Below, in pieces: positions 45,969-55,386 of a stretch of 64,000 nucleotides of DNA. The stretch spans positions 1-64,000 of the forward strand of contig JACEUU010000002.1 of the NCBI GenBank assembly GCA_024998755.1. The letters run 5' to 3'. Source of the DNA: Vampirovibrio sp. (GTDB lineage: Bacteria > Cyanobacteriota > Vampirovibrionia > Vampirovibrionales > JAJTHC01). The notes beneath the pieces were generated by a model. The model searched no databases. It saw only the letters and a list, made by a program, of their open reading frames with translations, and was not told the origin of the DNA. A program made the position numbers and the translations under genes. Position 1 is the first letter of the stretch. Each line of letters opens with the position of its first letter.

Positions 45969-47207
45969 ATGATGATGCGTCCACTCATTCAACCTGCTTC
46001 TGCTACCGATGCTTTTCCGTTTTCATCTGCTTTTGAAGCTGAAATGATGTTAGGCAAGCAACATCCGTTGCGTCCGTATTTTGAAAAAGTCATAGCCAAA
46101 GAACGCTTGACTCAAGACGATGCGTTGGCTATTTATCATTCCACTGATTTGTTAGCCATCGGCTTACTGGGCGATGTGGCACGCAAGGTTAGGGCTACAC
46201 AAGGGCATGAAAATAGTGTTTGGTGGGTGCATAATTACCATATTAACCCAACCAACATTTGTGAAGACACCTGTACGTTTTGTTCCTTCAAAAAAGGAGA
46301 ACAATCACCACACGCCTATTTTTGGCCCATTCAAAAGGTGATTGACGATATTCATGCTTATGAAGGCAATGAAACCCTTCGGGAATTCCATATTGTGGCG
46401 GGGCATTACAAAAAAGCAAATTTAGCTTACTATGCAGAGATGTTTAAAGCCTTACGGAAGGCATTCCCGTGGGTGAACATCAAAGGTTTAACCGCTGCTG
46501 AAATTGACTATATTGCCAAAATTGAAGGCATCACATGGGAAGAAACGCTGAAAGTGTTGATTGATTCTGGGCTTCAAGCCCTCCCTGGTGGCGGAGCAGA
46601 AGTATTTTCACCTAGAGTGCGTGCCTTGGTTTGCCCTGATAAAATTTCGGGCGAAACGTGGTGTGATATTCATGGATTAGCCCATAAAATGGGGCTTAAA
46701 ACCAACGCAACCATGTTGGCGGGCTTGGGTGAAACCCCCGAAGAACGGGTACAACATATGATAGCCTTGCGGGAACAACAGGATAAAACTGGCGGATTCC
46801 TCAGTTTTATTCCGCTGAATTGTTATTATGAAAAAAACAAGGCAGATGCTCAGCACGCATTGACTGGGTTTGAAAACTTGAAAAACTTTGCTGTTAGCCG
46901 GTTGGTGCTGGATAATTTTCCGCATATTAAAGCGTTTTGGATTCATATGGGCGAAAAAATATCGCAAGTGGGCTTGCACTTTGGGGTTGATGATGTAGAC
47001 GGTACGGTTATTCAAGAAAAAATTGCTCATGCGGCGGGTACGCAAACGGCTCAAGGGCTGACGGTTCGGCAGTTGGTGCACTTAATTCGGCAAGCGGGTA
47101 AAACACCTGTTGAACGTGATGCGTTTTATAATGTGGTTAAGGTGTGGGATGAAACGGCTCAAGCAGAACTAGCCCCAGCCGTGGTTTTGAATAAAGCGTA
47201 TCATTAG
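45969..47207 (+). CDS. mqnE: aminofutalosine synthase (radical SAM)
   Basis: Second step of the futalosine menaquinone pathway: joins the MqnA product to SAM-derived adenosine. Radical SAM cluster NPTNICEDTCTFC with Cys98, Cys102, Cys105; then LPGGGAEVFSPRVR, the CPDKISGETW..IHGLAHKMGLKTNATML block and DNFPHIKAFWIHMG typical of MqnE rather than MqnC. It starts ATG ATG ATG at 45969 with AGAAGG 12 bases upstream; the ten codons of open frame before this come from the 144-bp repeat and are excluded. 412 residues. mqnA follows 77 bp later. Confidence 0.9.
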   Translation: MMMRPLIQPASATDAFPFSSAFEAEMMLGKQHPLRPYFEKVIAKERLTQDDALAIYHSTDLLAIGLLGDVARKVRATQGHENSVWWVHNYHINPTNICEDTCTFCSFKKGEQSPHAYFWPIQKVIDDIHAYEGNETLREFHIVAGHYKKANLAYYAEMFKALRKAFPWVNIKGLTAAEIDYIAKIEGITWEETLKVLIDSGLQALPGGGAEVFSPRVRALVCPDKISGETWCDIHGLAHKMGLKTNATMLAGLGETPEERVQHMIALREQQDKTGGFLSFIPLNCYYEKNKADAQHALTGFENLKNFAVSRLVLDNFPHIKAFWIHMGEKISQVGLHFGVDDVDGTVIQEKIAHAAGTQTAQGLTVRQLVHLIRQAGKTPVERDAFYNVVKVWDETAQAELAPAVVLNKAYH

Positions 47208-47238
47208 GTAGATGGCTTCCCCCAATACCTATCAAACA

Positions 47239-47247
47239 TGGTAGAAT
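47239..47247 (+). promoter_or_regulatory. extended -10 promoter of mqnA
   Basis: TGGTAGAAT (hexamer 47242-47247), 38 bases before the mqnA start. Confidence 0.35.
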
Positions 47248-47284
47248 ATCGGTAGTAATCATCTTTTCATAAGGGTTAAATACT

Positions 47285-48184
47285 ATGCACCCCAAACAAC
47301 ATGAGTATCCGCTACCGAACCAACCTCCAGCTACCGTATTGAGAATCGGGAAAATATCCTATCTCAACACCTTGCCGATGGTTTTCAACCTGCCGTTGGA
47401 AGCTACTGTGGGTATGCCTGTTCAGTGGTTGGAAGCACCGCCAGCTGAACTAAATCAAGCCATGAAACAAAACCAATTAGATATTTCCTTGGTTTCCACC
47501 GTTGAATTTCTTCGTAACGAAGCGGATTGGGTACTTCTACCCCATCTTTCTATTAGTTCATTTGCCCCTGTGCAAAGTGTACTTTGGGTTGCAGATACCC
47601 AAGGGCATCGGTTGAACTTTCAGCAAGCCCTTGCTCAATTTGACCAATTCCCTGTTACGTCAGATTCCGCTAGTTCTGTGGTTCTGCTGAAATGTTTAGC
47701 TCAATTATATACGGGTAAGCCGTTGTTTGCCAATCAGCTGAAGCCCTATCCTGCTAGTCAATATCGGTATCAATTAGGGCATTACGGTAATGTGCTAATG
47801 ATTGGCGATGATGCCTTATCCTTTTTAAATTCCGGCTTACGCAAAAGCGATTGCGTTTACGATCTTGCCCAATTGTGGAGCGATTTCCACGGTGGGCAAT
47901 TTCCCTTTGTGTTTGGCGTTTGGGTCGCTAACCGCACTTGGGCCAATCAAAACGTTGAACTACTTAATAAAGTGATTGGGTGCTTGCAACAGCAGGTTTA
48001 CGAAAACTTACATAATCCCGCTCAAAAAGAAGCTTTATTGCTTCATGCACACAGTTTAGGCTACCAAACACCCGCCCAGTTAGACGCTTATTTTTCACAT
48101 TCGCTTTCGTATGAATTGACGCCTCGGCATTTGCAAGCCATGCATCAATTTAAGCAATATCTCGTAGATTTTCAACTGCTATAA
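47285..48184 (+). CDS. mqnA: chorismate dehydratase MqnA
   Basis: Opens the futalosine pathway by converting chorismate to 3-[(1-carboxyvinyl)oxy]benzoate. Periplasmic-binding-protein-like fold: RIGKISYLNTLPMVFNL, the PPAELNQAMKQNQLDISLVSTVEF block, SDSASSVVLLKCLAQLY and IGDDALSF. 299 residues. Preceded by AAGGG. The neighbouring mqnE supports menaquinone synthesis; the other mqn genes are not in the window. Confidence 0.9.
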   Translation: MHPKQHEYPLPNQPPATVLRIGKISYLNTLPMVFNLPLEATVGMPVQWLEAPPAELNQAMKQNQLDISLVSTVEFLRNEADWVLLPHLSISSFAPVQSVLWVADTQGHRLNFQQALAQFDQFPVTSDSASSVVLLKCLAQLYTGKPLFANQLKPYPASQYRYQLGHYGNVLMIGDDALSFLNSGLRKSDCVYDLAQLWSDFHGGQFPFVFGVWVANRTWANQNVELLNKVIGCLQQQVYENLHNPAQKEALLLHAHSLGYQTPAQLDAYFSHSLSYELTPRHLQAMHQFKQYLVDFQLL

Positions 48185-48218
48185 TCAATAATTATAATTA
48201 AAGGACAATGCTTCTGCT

Positions 48219-48983
48219 ATGCAAACCAATCAGCAACCACTTATTCAAGTCAAAAATCTTAAGAAAAAATATGCCGAAGATGGGCCTTGGGTCTTAAATG
48301 ATATTACATTTGATGTTTATGAAAACGAAGTGTTGGCGATTATTGGCACCAGTGGCTGCGGAAAAAGTACGTTATTGAAGTGTATTGCAGGGTTGGAATG
48401 CCCCACCGAAGGACAGGTTGTTTTGAATGACCCTAATTACACCCTTGTTTTCCAGTATTCTGCTTTGTTTGATTCGCTCAGTGTGTTTGAAAATGTGGCA
48501 TTTGCTTTGTTAGAACCGCCTGATGATGCCACTACGTTCAAGCGTCTACCAAAGGCTGAAATTGCTAAACAGGTAGAAGAAAAGCTCAAAATGGTTGGTT
48601 TGGACGGCATTGAAGAAAAACGCCCCAACGAACTTTCTGGTGGTATGCAAAAACGGGTTAGTTTTGCTAGGGCGATTATGTCGAACCCCAGAATTATTCT
48701 TTATGATGAGCCGACTTCGGGGTTAGATCCTGTAGCAGCCAATACCTTGGAAGATTACATGAATGTGTTAAGCAGAGAATTAAAAGCTGCTTCAGTAGTA
48801 GTTACCCATACGCTTTCAACCATTTGCAGAACCGCTCATCGGGTTATTTTGTTGAATGAAGGGGTGATTCATTGGTCAGGCACACCGCAGGAATTATTAC
48901 AGACAGATGACCCTATTGCTAGCAGATTTGCAAAAGCCGCCTTGGATACGACTTCCGCTGCGGCTACAGGCGTTCGGGTTTAG
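48219..48983 (+). CDS. mlaF: MlaF-like ABC transporter ATP-binding protein
   Basis: 254 residues with Walker A GTSGCGKST (43-51), Q-loop VFQYSALFDSLSVFENVAFALL, signature LSGGMQKR and Walker B RIILYDEPTSGLDP. The Q-loop region SLSVFENVAF is typical of the MlaF/TGD3 phospholipid-transport ATPases of the outer-membrane lipid asymmetry system. The permease and MCE-domain partners are not adjacent, so the subfamily call is tentative. Confidence 0.72.
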   Translation: MQTNQQPLIQVKNLKKKYAEDGPWVLNDITFDVYENEVLAIIGTSGCGKSTLLKCIAGLECPTEGQVVLNDPNYTLVFQYSALFDSLSVFENVAFALLEPPDDATTFKRLPKAEIAKQVEEKLKMVGLDGIEEKRPNELSGGMQKRVSFARAIMSNPRIILYDEPTSGLDPVAANTLEDYMNVLSRELKAASVVVTHTLSTICRTAHRVILLNEGVIHWSGTPQELLQTDDPIASRFAKAALDTTSAAATGVRV

Positions 48984-49083
48984 TTGGTTATTTTGGGTAC
49001 TTGGCATTTTTTCCATGTTTATGCTTAAATTAAGTGATAAGTTTAATTTAATAGTTATGATTGATGCTTGAAAGGGCGATATA

Positions 49084-49653
49084 ATGGGATACGTTTCTAC
49101 CAACGATTTTAAAACAGGGTTGACCCTTGAAATTGATAGTGCTTTAATGCAGGTTATTGAATTTTTGCACGTAAAACCCGGTAAAGGTGCGGCGTTTGTT
49201 CGTTCAAAACTGCGTAACGTGTTAACAGGGCAAGTGGTTGAAAAAACGTTCCGTGCTGGTGAAAAATTGGAAACTGCCCATTTGGATAGAAGCGATATGA
49301 GCTACCTTTATAATGATGGCACTGAATATACCTTTATGGATACCAACACGTTTGAGCAAATCACCATTCCTGCCAGTATGATTGGCGATAATGGCATTAA
49401 ATACCTCAAAGAAAATATGATTTGCATGATTGTTCGGCACAACGACAAGGTTGTGATGGTGGATATACCTTCGCACGTTGAACTTGAAGTAGTGGATACC
49501 CCCCCTAACGATAAAGGTAACACCGCTCAAGGTGGCTCGAAACCTGCTACGTTGGAAACAGGGGCTACGGTTCAAGTGCCTTTCTTTGTTGTGAATGGGA
49601 CAATTATTCGGGTAGATACTCGCAATAACTCTTACCTTGACCGTGTAAACTAG
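49084..49653 (+). CDS. efp: translation elongation factor P
   Basis: Relieves ribosome stalling at polyproline. Domains I-III over 189 residues; the modifiable residue is Lys34 in KPGKGAAF. Domain III contains a roughly 9-residue Gly/Asn-rich insertion (TPPNDKGNTAQGGSKPATL). Efp is apt here because several neighbouring proteins carry Pro-rich runs. accB follows 43 bp later, as in many bacteria. Confidence 0.94.
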   Translation: MGYVSTNDFKTGLTLEIDSALMQVIEFLHVKPGKGAAFVRSKLRNVLTGQVVEKTFRAGEKLETAHLDRSDMSYLYNDGTEYTFMDTNTFEQITIPASMIGDNGIKYLKENMICMIVRHNDKVVMVDIPSHVELEVVDTPPNDKGNTAQGGSKPATLETGATVQVPFFVVNGTIIRVDTRNNSYLDRVN

Positions 49654-49696
49654 GCGTTATTCAGCTTTTTGTTAATTAAAAAGGACTCAATTCCTC

Positions 49697-50188
49697 ATGA
49701 TGGACGTTAATATTGAACAACTTAAAGCCTTGGCTGAACTAGCAAAAGCCAATGAATTGGCTGAAATTACGGTTACAGATGGTGATAAAAGTATTACCAT
49801 TAAAACACCGTCTTCAGTTTCTCATACCGTAAACCAGTTTTCTGGTGGTGGTGTTTCTACTTTCGCTCCTGCAATGGCTGGTGCAACCACTGCTGTAGCC
49901 ACGGAATCTTCCAGTCCCTCTCCTTCTGTTGTTGCGGTAGATGCGGCAAACATTAAAACGATTAGTGCCCCAATGGTTGGTACGTTTTATGCGTCTTCTT
50001 CCCCAGAATCACCCGTTTTTGTTGAAAAAGGGACGGTAGTAAAAGTGGGTCAAACACTTTGTATTTTGGAAGCCATGAAGCAGATGAATCAGCTGGAAAG
50101 TGAATTGGCTGGCACGATTGTTGAAGTGTTAGGTCAAAATGGTCAGCCTGTTGAATTTGGTCAGCCTTTATTTAAAATTCAAGTGTAA
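49697..50188 (+). CDS. accB: biotin carboxyl carrier protein of acetyl-CoA carboxylase
   Basis: 163 residues, starting ATG ATG at 49697. A C-terminal biotinyl domain (about 87-163) carries Lys128 in EAMKQMN (usual EAMKLMN); the N-terminal part is helical with a Thr/Ser/Ala-rich linker. The usual partner accC is not present downstream. Confidence 0.93.
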   Translation: MMDVNIEQLKALAELAKANELAEITVTDGDKSITIKTPSSVSHTVNQFSGGGVSTFAPAMAGATTAVATESSSPSPSVVAVDAANIKTISAPMVGTFYASSSPESPVFVEKGTVVKVGQTLCILEAMKQMNQLESELAGTIVEVLGQNGQPVEFGQPLFKIQV

Positions 50189-50227
50189 CGGTTTTATTTT
50201 AGTTCGTTTGTTTGAGGTTTATCGTTG

Positions 50228-51283
50228 ATGTTTTCTTCTCTCGTTCAGTCTGCTTTTCATGCTAAAACGGTTCAACGGGTTGGCTTCAGTTGGCTTTTCG
50301 TTGTAGTTACCTTCTTTGTCTGCTTATTCATTAGTCAAGTTATGGCTCAACCTTTGCGGTTGGCTTCAAGTAGTTATTGGCAAGCAGGAATGAACTTTAT
50401 TACCGCTTCTTTAAGCGATAAAGAACCGAATACAACCCATTTTATCGCCGTGGGCGATACGGGTTCTGGCAATAACAATCAACAAGCGGTAGCTACGGCT
50501 ATGAAAGACCGGTATGCTACGAACCCCTATCAATTCGTTTTGCATTTGGGTGATATTATTTATCCTGTAGGTAATGTAGATAAAGATGGGGAACGGTTAT
50601 ATACCAATTTTTATCGGTTTTGGTATGAAGAGTTCAAAGTGCCTGTTTGGTTAACCCTTGGTAACCACGATAAAATTTATAAACACGGCAAGCCTGCTCT
50701 TAAATTTTACCGTATGCCGAATTATTATTATAAAAACACCATGGGTAATATGGAACTGTTCACCTTAGATACCAACAACTTCGATGCGAAGCAACAAGCA
50801 TGGCTAAAAAGCGGGCTAGCTTCTTCTAAAGCGAAATGGAAAGTGGTCTACGGGCATCATCCTATTGGTACTTCTGGGGAGCACGCCAGAGAAAAGTTGG
50901 TGTTGGATTTGAGAAAAACGTTATTACCAACCCTTGCTGAAGGCAAAGCAGACTCTTACTTGGCAGGACACGACCATGATTATGAACGGTTTACCCCAAT
51001 GGCTGAAAGCCCCTTGATGACTATTGTTTCAGGTGGTGGTGGTGCTTATTTACGAGATAAAGCCGAAGAACGTGTGGGTAGCTTGAAATTTATTAAAGCT
51101 CACCATTACTTGGAAGGTTTGGCGGATGATAAAACCTTGCGTCTTCAGGCGTTAGATGTGAATAATAAGCAGTTGGATTGCGTGGTTCTTAAGAAATCTG
51201 CAGCTAAGTTGGTTTTTCAATCTGCTGTTTGGAAAACGTGCGACCAAGTGGTTGTTCCGTTTACGACTGAGGTGGCAAAATAG
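50228..51283 (+). CDS. secreted purple-acid-phosphatase-like metallophosphoesterase
   Basis: About 351 residues with a signal anchor (hydrophobic 18-38, ending VMAQP). Metal-binding motifs occur in order: GDTGSG, LGDIIY, LGNHDK, GHHPIG and GHDHDYER, matching the calcineurin-like tartrate-resistant acid phosphatase group. It probably acts in the periplasm on phosphate esters. ATG 50228 is preferred to the adjacent TTG. Its TAG stop overlaps the GTG start of the bolA gene. Confidence 0.85.
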   Translation: MFSSLVQSAFHAKTVQRVGFSWLFVVVTFFVCLFISQVMAQPLRLASSSYWQAGMNFITASLSDKEPNTTHFIAVGDTGSGNNNQQAVATAMKDRYATNPYQFVLHLGDIIYPVGNVDKDGERLYTNFYRFWYEEFKVPVWLTLGNHDKIYKHGKPALKFYRMPNYYYKNTMGNMELFTLDTNNFDAKQQAWLKSGLASSKAKWKVVYGHHPIGTSGEHAREKLVLDLRKTLLPTLAEGKADSYLAGHDHDYERFTPMAESPLMTIVSGGGGAYLRDKAEERVGSLKFIKAHHYLEGLADDKTLRLQALDVNNKQLDCVVLKKSAAKLVFQSAVWKTCDQVVVPFTTEVAK

Positions 51284-51570
51284 TGGTTTCAAGCGTAGTT
51301 AAATTAGTTGAAGAGAAATTGAAATTAGCTTATTGCCCCACTTACTTTGAATTGGTTGATAATTCTTGGCAACACGCTGGTCATGCCGGTAATAAAATGG
51401 GTGGTAGCCATTTGGGTGTTTTGATGGCTTCTGCTGTGTTTGAAGGGCTTTCTACTTTGCAACGTCATCGTCATGTTAATAATACCCTGAAGGCAGAAAT
51501 GGCAGGGTCTGTTCACGCATTAGAACTAAGACTTTACACCCCTGAACAGTTCGCCCAGCTTGGTTCATGA
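51283..51570 (+). CDS. bolA: BolA-family protein
   Basis: 95 residues. GSHLGVLMASAVFEGLSTLQRHRHVNNTLKAEMAGSVHALELRLYTPEQF is the class II KH-like BolA core, with the conserved HR.V......E...HAL.....T..E. These proteins pair with monothiol glutaredoxins in iron-sulfur handling or act in envelope stress. GTG start overlapping the previous stop (TAGTG), with a GAGG site in the preceding gene. Confidence 0.82.
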   Translation: MVSSVVKLVEEKLKLAYCPTYFELVDNSWQHAGHAGNKMGGSHLGVLMASAVFEGLSTLQRHRHVNNTLKAEMAGSVHALELRLYTPEQFAQLGS

Positions 51571-51608
51571 TTTTGTTTTTTAAACGATTCTAGTGGATAT
51601 TTCAGTAC

Positions 51609-52799
51609 CTACCCCGATATGTTTATAATGGCTTGCTCTAAAGTGGCTAGTTGTTTAGCAAAACAAACCCGAACATATTGCGTTTCAATGCTGTTTTCAC
51701 GAGGAGGGGTTCGGTAAAAACATCGCCCTGGCACGACTGAAAAGCCTTTAGTTCGAATCCACGAATCAACCGCTTCTAAATCAGAGTTAAATCCAGCAGG
51801 GGTAACAGGCAACCAAAAGTAATAAGCACCTTGCGGTAAACCTGCATAAGGCAAACCTAAGGCATCCAAAAAGCCGACCATTTTCCCCCTCCGCTGATGG
51901 AAATCAGCTGAAAGTTGATGTAAATAAGTTGGTAATTCAGGGCTAGTTAACAAATAACTGGTGGCAATTTGCCAATGGCTAACCGTACCAGCACTTAACA
52001 CATCATGGATTTTGCGTATAGCTTCAGTAACAGTGGGGTTCGCTAAAACCCAGCCCACACGCCAACCCGTAGCACTAAAGGTTTTTGAAACACTTTGCAG
52101 GGTAATAACCCATGGACGAATAGCAGTATCTAACGTGGCGGTGGGCGTGTGTTTGCGTCCATCGTACAAAAGGTTTTCATAAACTTCATCGCTAACCAAA
52201 TAAATACCCCGCTCCGCACAAGCTAACCCTAATGCTGTTAAAGAAGCGGTATCAAAAACCGTACCGGTAGGGTTACAGGGGGAATTAATGATAATAGCCT
52301 TCGTTTTTGGCGTGAAGCTTGCGATAATTCGGTCAACATCTAAAGCAAACAAGGGTGGGGGTAGCGGCACAAAAACTGGCGTTGCCCCTAGTAATTTAAT
52401 GACTGGTAAATAACTTTCATAAAAGGGTTCTAGCAAAACTACTTCATCTGCAGGGTTAAGAACTGCGGCTAAGCCAGCATAAATGCCTTCAGTAGCCCCT
52501 GTAGTAACGGTTATTTCCGTTTCAGGATGATAACTAATACCATATTGTTGTTGATTATAACTGGCAATGGCTTGGCGAAGCGGTTGGTAGCCCCAGGTAT
52601 TTTCCGCTTGATGCCAAACCCCGTTGCCTGCTAAAGCTTGCTGAGCAGCGTTTAACACCAGCGGAGCGGGTGCGAAATCAGGCAAGCCTTCTGCTAGGTT
52701 AATAGCCCCTACTTGGTTGGCAAGCCTAGTCATATTGCAAATAACTGATTCTGAAATGCCTTGCACAACCGTACTAATGATATTTTTAGAAAAAGACAT
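51609..52799 (-). CDS. class I/II PLP-dependent aminotransferase
   Basis: 396 residues. NLAEGLPDF near the start, TTGATEGIYAGL, the NSPCNPTGTVF block, SDEVYENLLYDG and PLP-Lys SVSKTFSATGWRVGW, then RVCFAKQ. It is closest in style to the YbdL/kynurenine-oxoglutarate transaminase group that transaminates methionine, glutamine or aromatic amino acids. The substrate is not certain. Confidence 0.85.
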   Translation of the reverse strand: MSFSKNIISTVVQGISESVICNMTRLANQVGAINLAEGLPDFAPAPLVLNAAQQALAGNGVWHQAENTWGYQPLRQAIASYNQQQYGISYHPETEITVTTGATEGIYAGLAAVLNPADEVVLLEPFYESYLPVIKLLGATPVFVPLPPPLFALDVDRIIASFTPKTKAIIINSPCNPTGTVFDTASLTALGLACAERGIYLVSDEVYENLLYDGRKHTPTATLDTAIRPWVITLQSVSKTFSATGWRVGWVLANPTVTEAIRKIHDVLSAGTVSHWQIATSYLLTSPELPTYLHQLSADFHQRRGKMVGFLDALGLPYAGLPQGAYYFWLPVTPAGFNSDLEAVDSWIRTKGFSVVPGRCFYRTPPRENSIETQYVRVCFAKQLATLEQAIINISG

Positions 52800-53040
52800 G
52801 AATAAAATAAACTTTCTATTCTTTAGTATGCAAAATAATAACTTACTGTTATTATAGCTTTTTTATGAAAACAATGTATAAAAATACACCCTTAAATACT
52901 ACAACGCTTTAAAAATTATCCGTGGATACAGAATTATTGCTATGTTAAATAAGCCACATATGAAAATTAGCCTAGTGCTAGTCTTTCAAAACAACCTAAT
53001 TTAGGTGAATTAGAAGCAATGGTTTTTAATAATTAACCAA
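52800..53040. other. intergenic stretch without a gene
   Basis: 240 AT-rich bases; no hairpins or frames of interest. It must carry the promoter of the aminotransferase gene. Confidence 0.3.
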
Positions 53041-54144
53041 CTACCAGTGCCAGTTTTTGATGGTATCTACCACTAACGCCACGTTTTCAACTGGGGTTAG
53101 GGGTAATACACCATGCCCCAAGTTAAACACATAATGACTTTGCCCGCCTTGAGCAATAGTGGCTTCCGTTAAAGCTTGAAGCTTGGCTTTATCAGTCAAA
53201 AACAACGCAGTAGAATCCAAATTACCCTGTAAAACCGTCCCTGCTGGAAATAGATTTCTAGCCTCATCTAATCGGGTTAGCTCATCAAGGCTAAAGCAAT
53301 CAGCATTAAGCTTAGCCATAGTAGGCAACAACCCACGGGAATGCTTCACAAAGATGATAACAGCCACCGTAGGGTGTTTCGCCTTTAATGCATCTATGAC
53401 TTGGGCTTGGTATGCCTGCACAAAGGCTTCATAATAAGCGGTTGGTACATTGCCCGCCCAAGTATCAAACAATTGAATAACTTGAGCACCCGCTTGAATT
53501 TGAGCATCGCAATAGTCAATGACCATCGCCGTAATGGTTGCTAATAGCTGATGCAACGCTTCGGGCTGTTCAAACAACCACTGTTTTGAAAACCGACCGG
53601 TTTTCCAGCTACAGCCTTCTAAGGCGTAACTAGCCAACGTCCACGGAGCACCCGCAAAACCAATCAAGGCAATGCCCGTATCTTTCAATTCATGTCGCAT
53701 CATTTGAAGCGATTTGATGAGAAAATCACAATCAACCATCGGGTCAAAGCCATGAAGGCGTTTCAAATCATCCACATGTCGAACAGGGTTGGCAAACTGC
53801 GGGCCTTTTTCATCGGTGAACGCCAGTTCCAACCCCATAGCTTGAAGGGGTATAAGAATATCTGAAAAAATAATGGAAGCGTCAAACCCGAATTGCTGAA
53901 GTGGTTGCAACGTTACTTCTACCGCTACTTCGGGTGTATGGCAAATTTCCAAAAACGTATGGCGTTTACGGACAGCTTGATATTGGGGCATATATCTGCC
54001 CGCTTGCCGCATCATCCACACAGGTGGACGTTCTAATGTTTCACCCTTTAAGGCTCTTAGTAATAAGGGCTCAAAATTGGGGGTTTCAGCATAAGGGGTA
54101 GGCAAGTTGCCGGTCGGTTGATAGCGGGTTGAAGTCATTGTCAT
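53041..54144 (-). CDS. hemE: uroporphyrinogen decarboxylase
   Basis: Converts uroporphyrinogen III to coproporphyrinogen III in haem synthesis. RPPVWMMRQAGRYMPQY is the diagnostic N-terminal motif, with SDILIPLQAMG, GFAGAPWTLASYALEG and the late FNLGHGVLPLTPVENV. 367 residues. It would supply the b- and c-type haem of the respiratory operon. A small membrane protein gene lies upstream on the contiguous minus strand after the stop of the next gene. Confidence 0.95.
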   Translation of the reverse strand: MTMTSTRYQPTGNLPTPYAETPNFEPLLLRALKGETLERPPVWMMRQAGRYMPQYQAVRKRHTFLEICHTPEVAVEVTLQPLQQFGFDASIIFSDILIPLQAMGLELAFTDEKGPQFANPVRHVDDLKRLHGFDPMVDCDFLIKSLQMMRHELKDTGIALIGFAGAPWTLASYALEGCSWKTGRFSKQWLFEQPEALHQLLATITAMVIDYCDAQIQAGAQVIQLFDTWAGNVPTAYYEAFVQAYQAQVIDALKAKHPTVAVIIFVKHSRGLLPTMAKLNADCFSLDELTRLDEARNLFPAGTVLQGNLDSTALFLTDKAKLQALTEATIAQGGQSHYVFNLGHGVLPLTPVENVALVVDTIKNWHW

Positions 54145-54186
54145 TTTATGTTTACAGCCTTTTAATTCATAGCAAGTAATAGTGGG

Positions 54187-54495
54187 TTAAGCCTTATCAA
54201 TAACCCATGCGGAAAATAGAAAAATCAACTGCAAAATCAAGGCTGTTGCAGCTAACCGAACAAATGCTCCCTTGGGGCTTTCTGGGTTATTAGGCGGTGC
54301 TAGCAAATAAGGGATACCCACGCAAGGCATGGCAAAAACGGCACTAAGCCAAGGGAAAACCGGTTTTTCTGTTTTTTTACAATACCGATAGCAACTGAGC
54401 AGAAAAAATACGTTTGGCACTAAGATAATAGCCACTGTAAACAAGGGGTGTCGCATGGGCAACAACGCTGGTAAATCTAAAAATAACATCATCAT
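54187..54495 (-). CDS. small membrane protein of unknown function
   Basis: 102 residues with three hydrophobic segments (about 17-36, 47-62, 80-98). The start has three ATG codons (54495-54487); the AGAGG site touches the first and is best spaced for the second or third. Not recognised. Confidence 0.5.
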   Translation of the reverse strand: MMMLFLDLPALLPMRHPLFTVAIILVPNVFFLLSCYRYCKKTEKPVFPWLSAVFAMPCVGIPYLLAPPNNPESPKGAFVRLAATALILQLIFLFSAWVIDKA

Positions 54496-54573
54496 TTCCT
54501 CTACCAAATAAGGGTTGAATAAACACCTTATTAGTATAAGTGAAATATGGGCTTACCAGACTATGAATTTTCA

Positions 54574-54685
54574 AAAAGCCTCGGAAAAAGTTTCAGTGGG
54601 ATGGGATAATGAGGCACGTTGATTCCTCTGGAATCACTCCCGCCTCGGGATTAGCACGCTCAATGGAGCTTTTTCCGAGGCTTTT
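54574..54685. repeat. 112-bp long inverted repeat between minus-strand genes
   Basis: Perfect 17-bp arms AAAAGCCTCGGAAAAAG (54574-54590) and complement (54669-54685) enclose 78 bases with a GATTCC-TCT-GGAATC hairpin. It overlaps the stop of the gene at 54685 and has T-rich arms, so it may serve as a terminator. Confidence 0.6.
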
Positions 54686-54939
54686 CAAGAATGGGTGCTG
54701 ATTGTTTCAATAGGCTGCGTAAGCACGGGGTTGCTTTTAAACATTTTGGCTATAAAGGCTTCAACCCCAGTAGGGCCAGCTATCATTAACCCACCTAAAA
54801 TAACGGTGGTTAGCAGAAACGTGCAAAGATATTCATAAATACCACGTTGAATGCTAATGCGTTGCGTGGGGAATTTATGCGAAGCAGGTTCAATGGCTTG
54901 AGAAACGACAAACGATGTTGATTGTTGTGATACTGCCAT
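54685..54939 (-). CDS. small single-TM protein
   Basis: 84 residues with one membrane helix (about 34-55, YEYLCTFLLTTVILGGLMIAG). ATG 54939 has a good AAAGGG ribosome-binding site. Unknown function. Confidence 0.5.
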   Translation of the reverse strand: MAVSQQSTSFVVSQAIEPASHKFPTQRISIQRGIYEYLCTFLLTTVILGGLMIAGPTGVEAFIAKMFKSNPVLTQPIETISTHS

Positions 54940-55386
54940 GAGACCCTTTCCCCTCTTTTTTACTTGGATTATTAGATAAATTCACTATTTTTTGATTCTG
55001 TTATTCTCAGTCTCTTGTTAACAATACCTATCGGATACTAAAAACGATAGGTAAAGGGGTCGGCTTATTTAGTAACAATTCCTTTACAAAAAAGCAAGTC
55101 AAATTGTAACTAAATGTAACTAATTTATGATGATTGTATGACTATCTACTACCTTGTAGTAAAATAATCACAATGGTAATGTTCTAATTTAGTGTGATTC
55201 TTAGTTCGTTGATTCACTTCTTTTTCGCTTTTGACTTTACTTTTTTTCTTTTACAGGTGTAATAAAAATGCTAAAATATAACCTTCAGTGAAGGGTTCAG
55301 CTTTGTTACATTCAGATGTTTAAAAAATTACAAAAAAGCAGTTGCTTTTATTTTAAAATTTCAAACAATCAAATTGGTACTTATTT
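54940..55386. other. AT-rich divergent intergenic region
   Basis: About 450 bp with several A/T-runs and no gene. It contains promoter-like TATAAT fragments, none of which is decisive. Confidence 0.35.
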
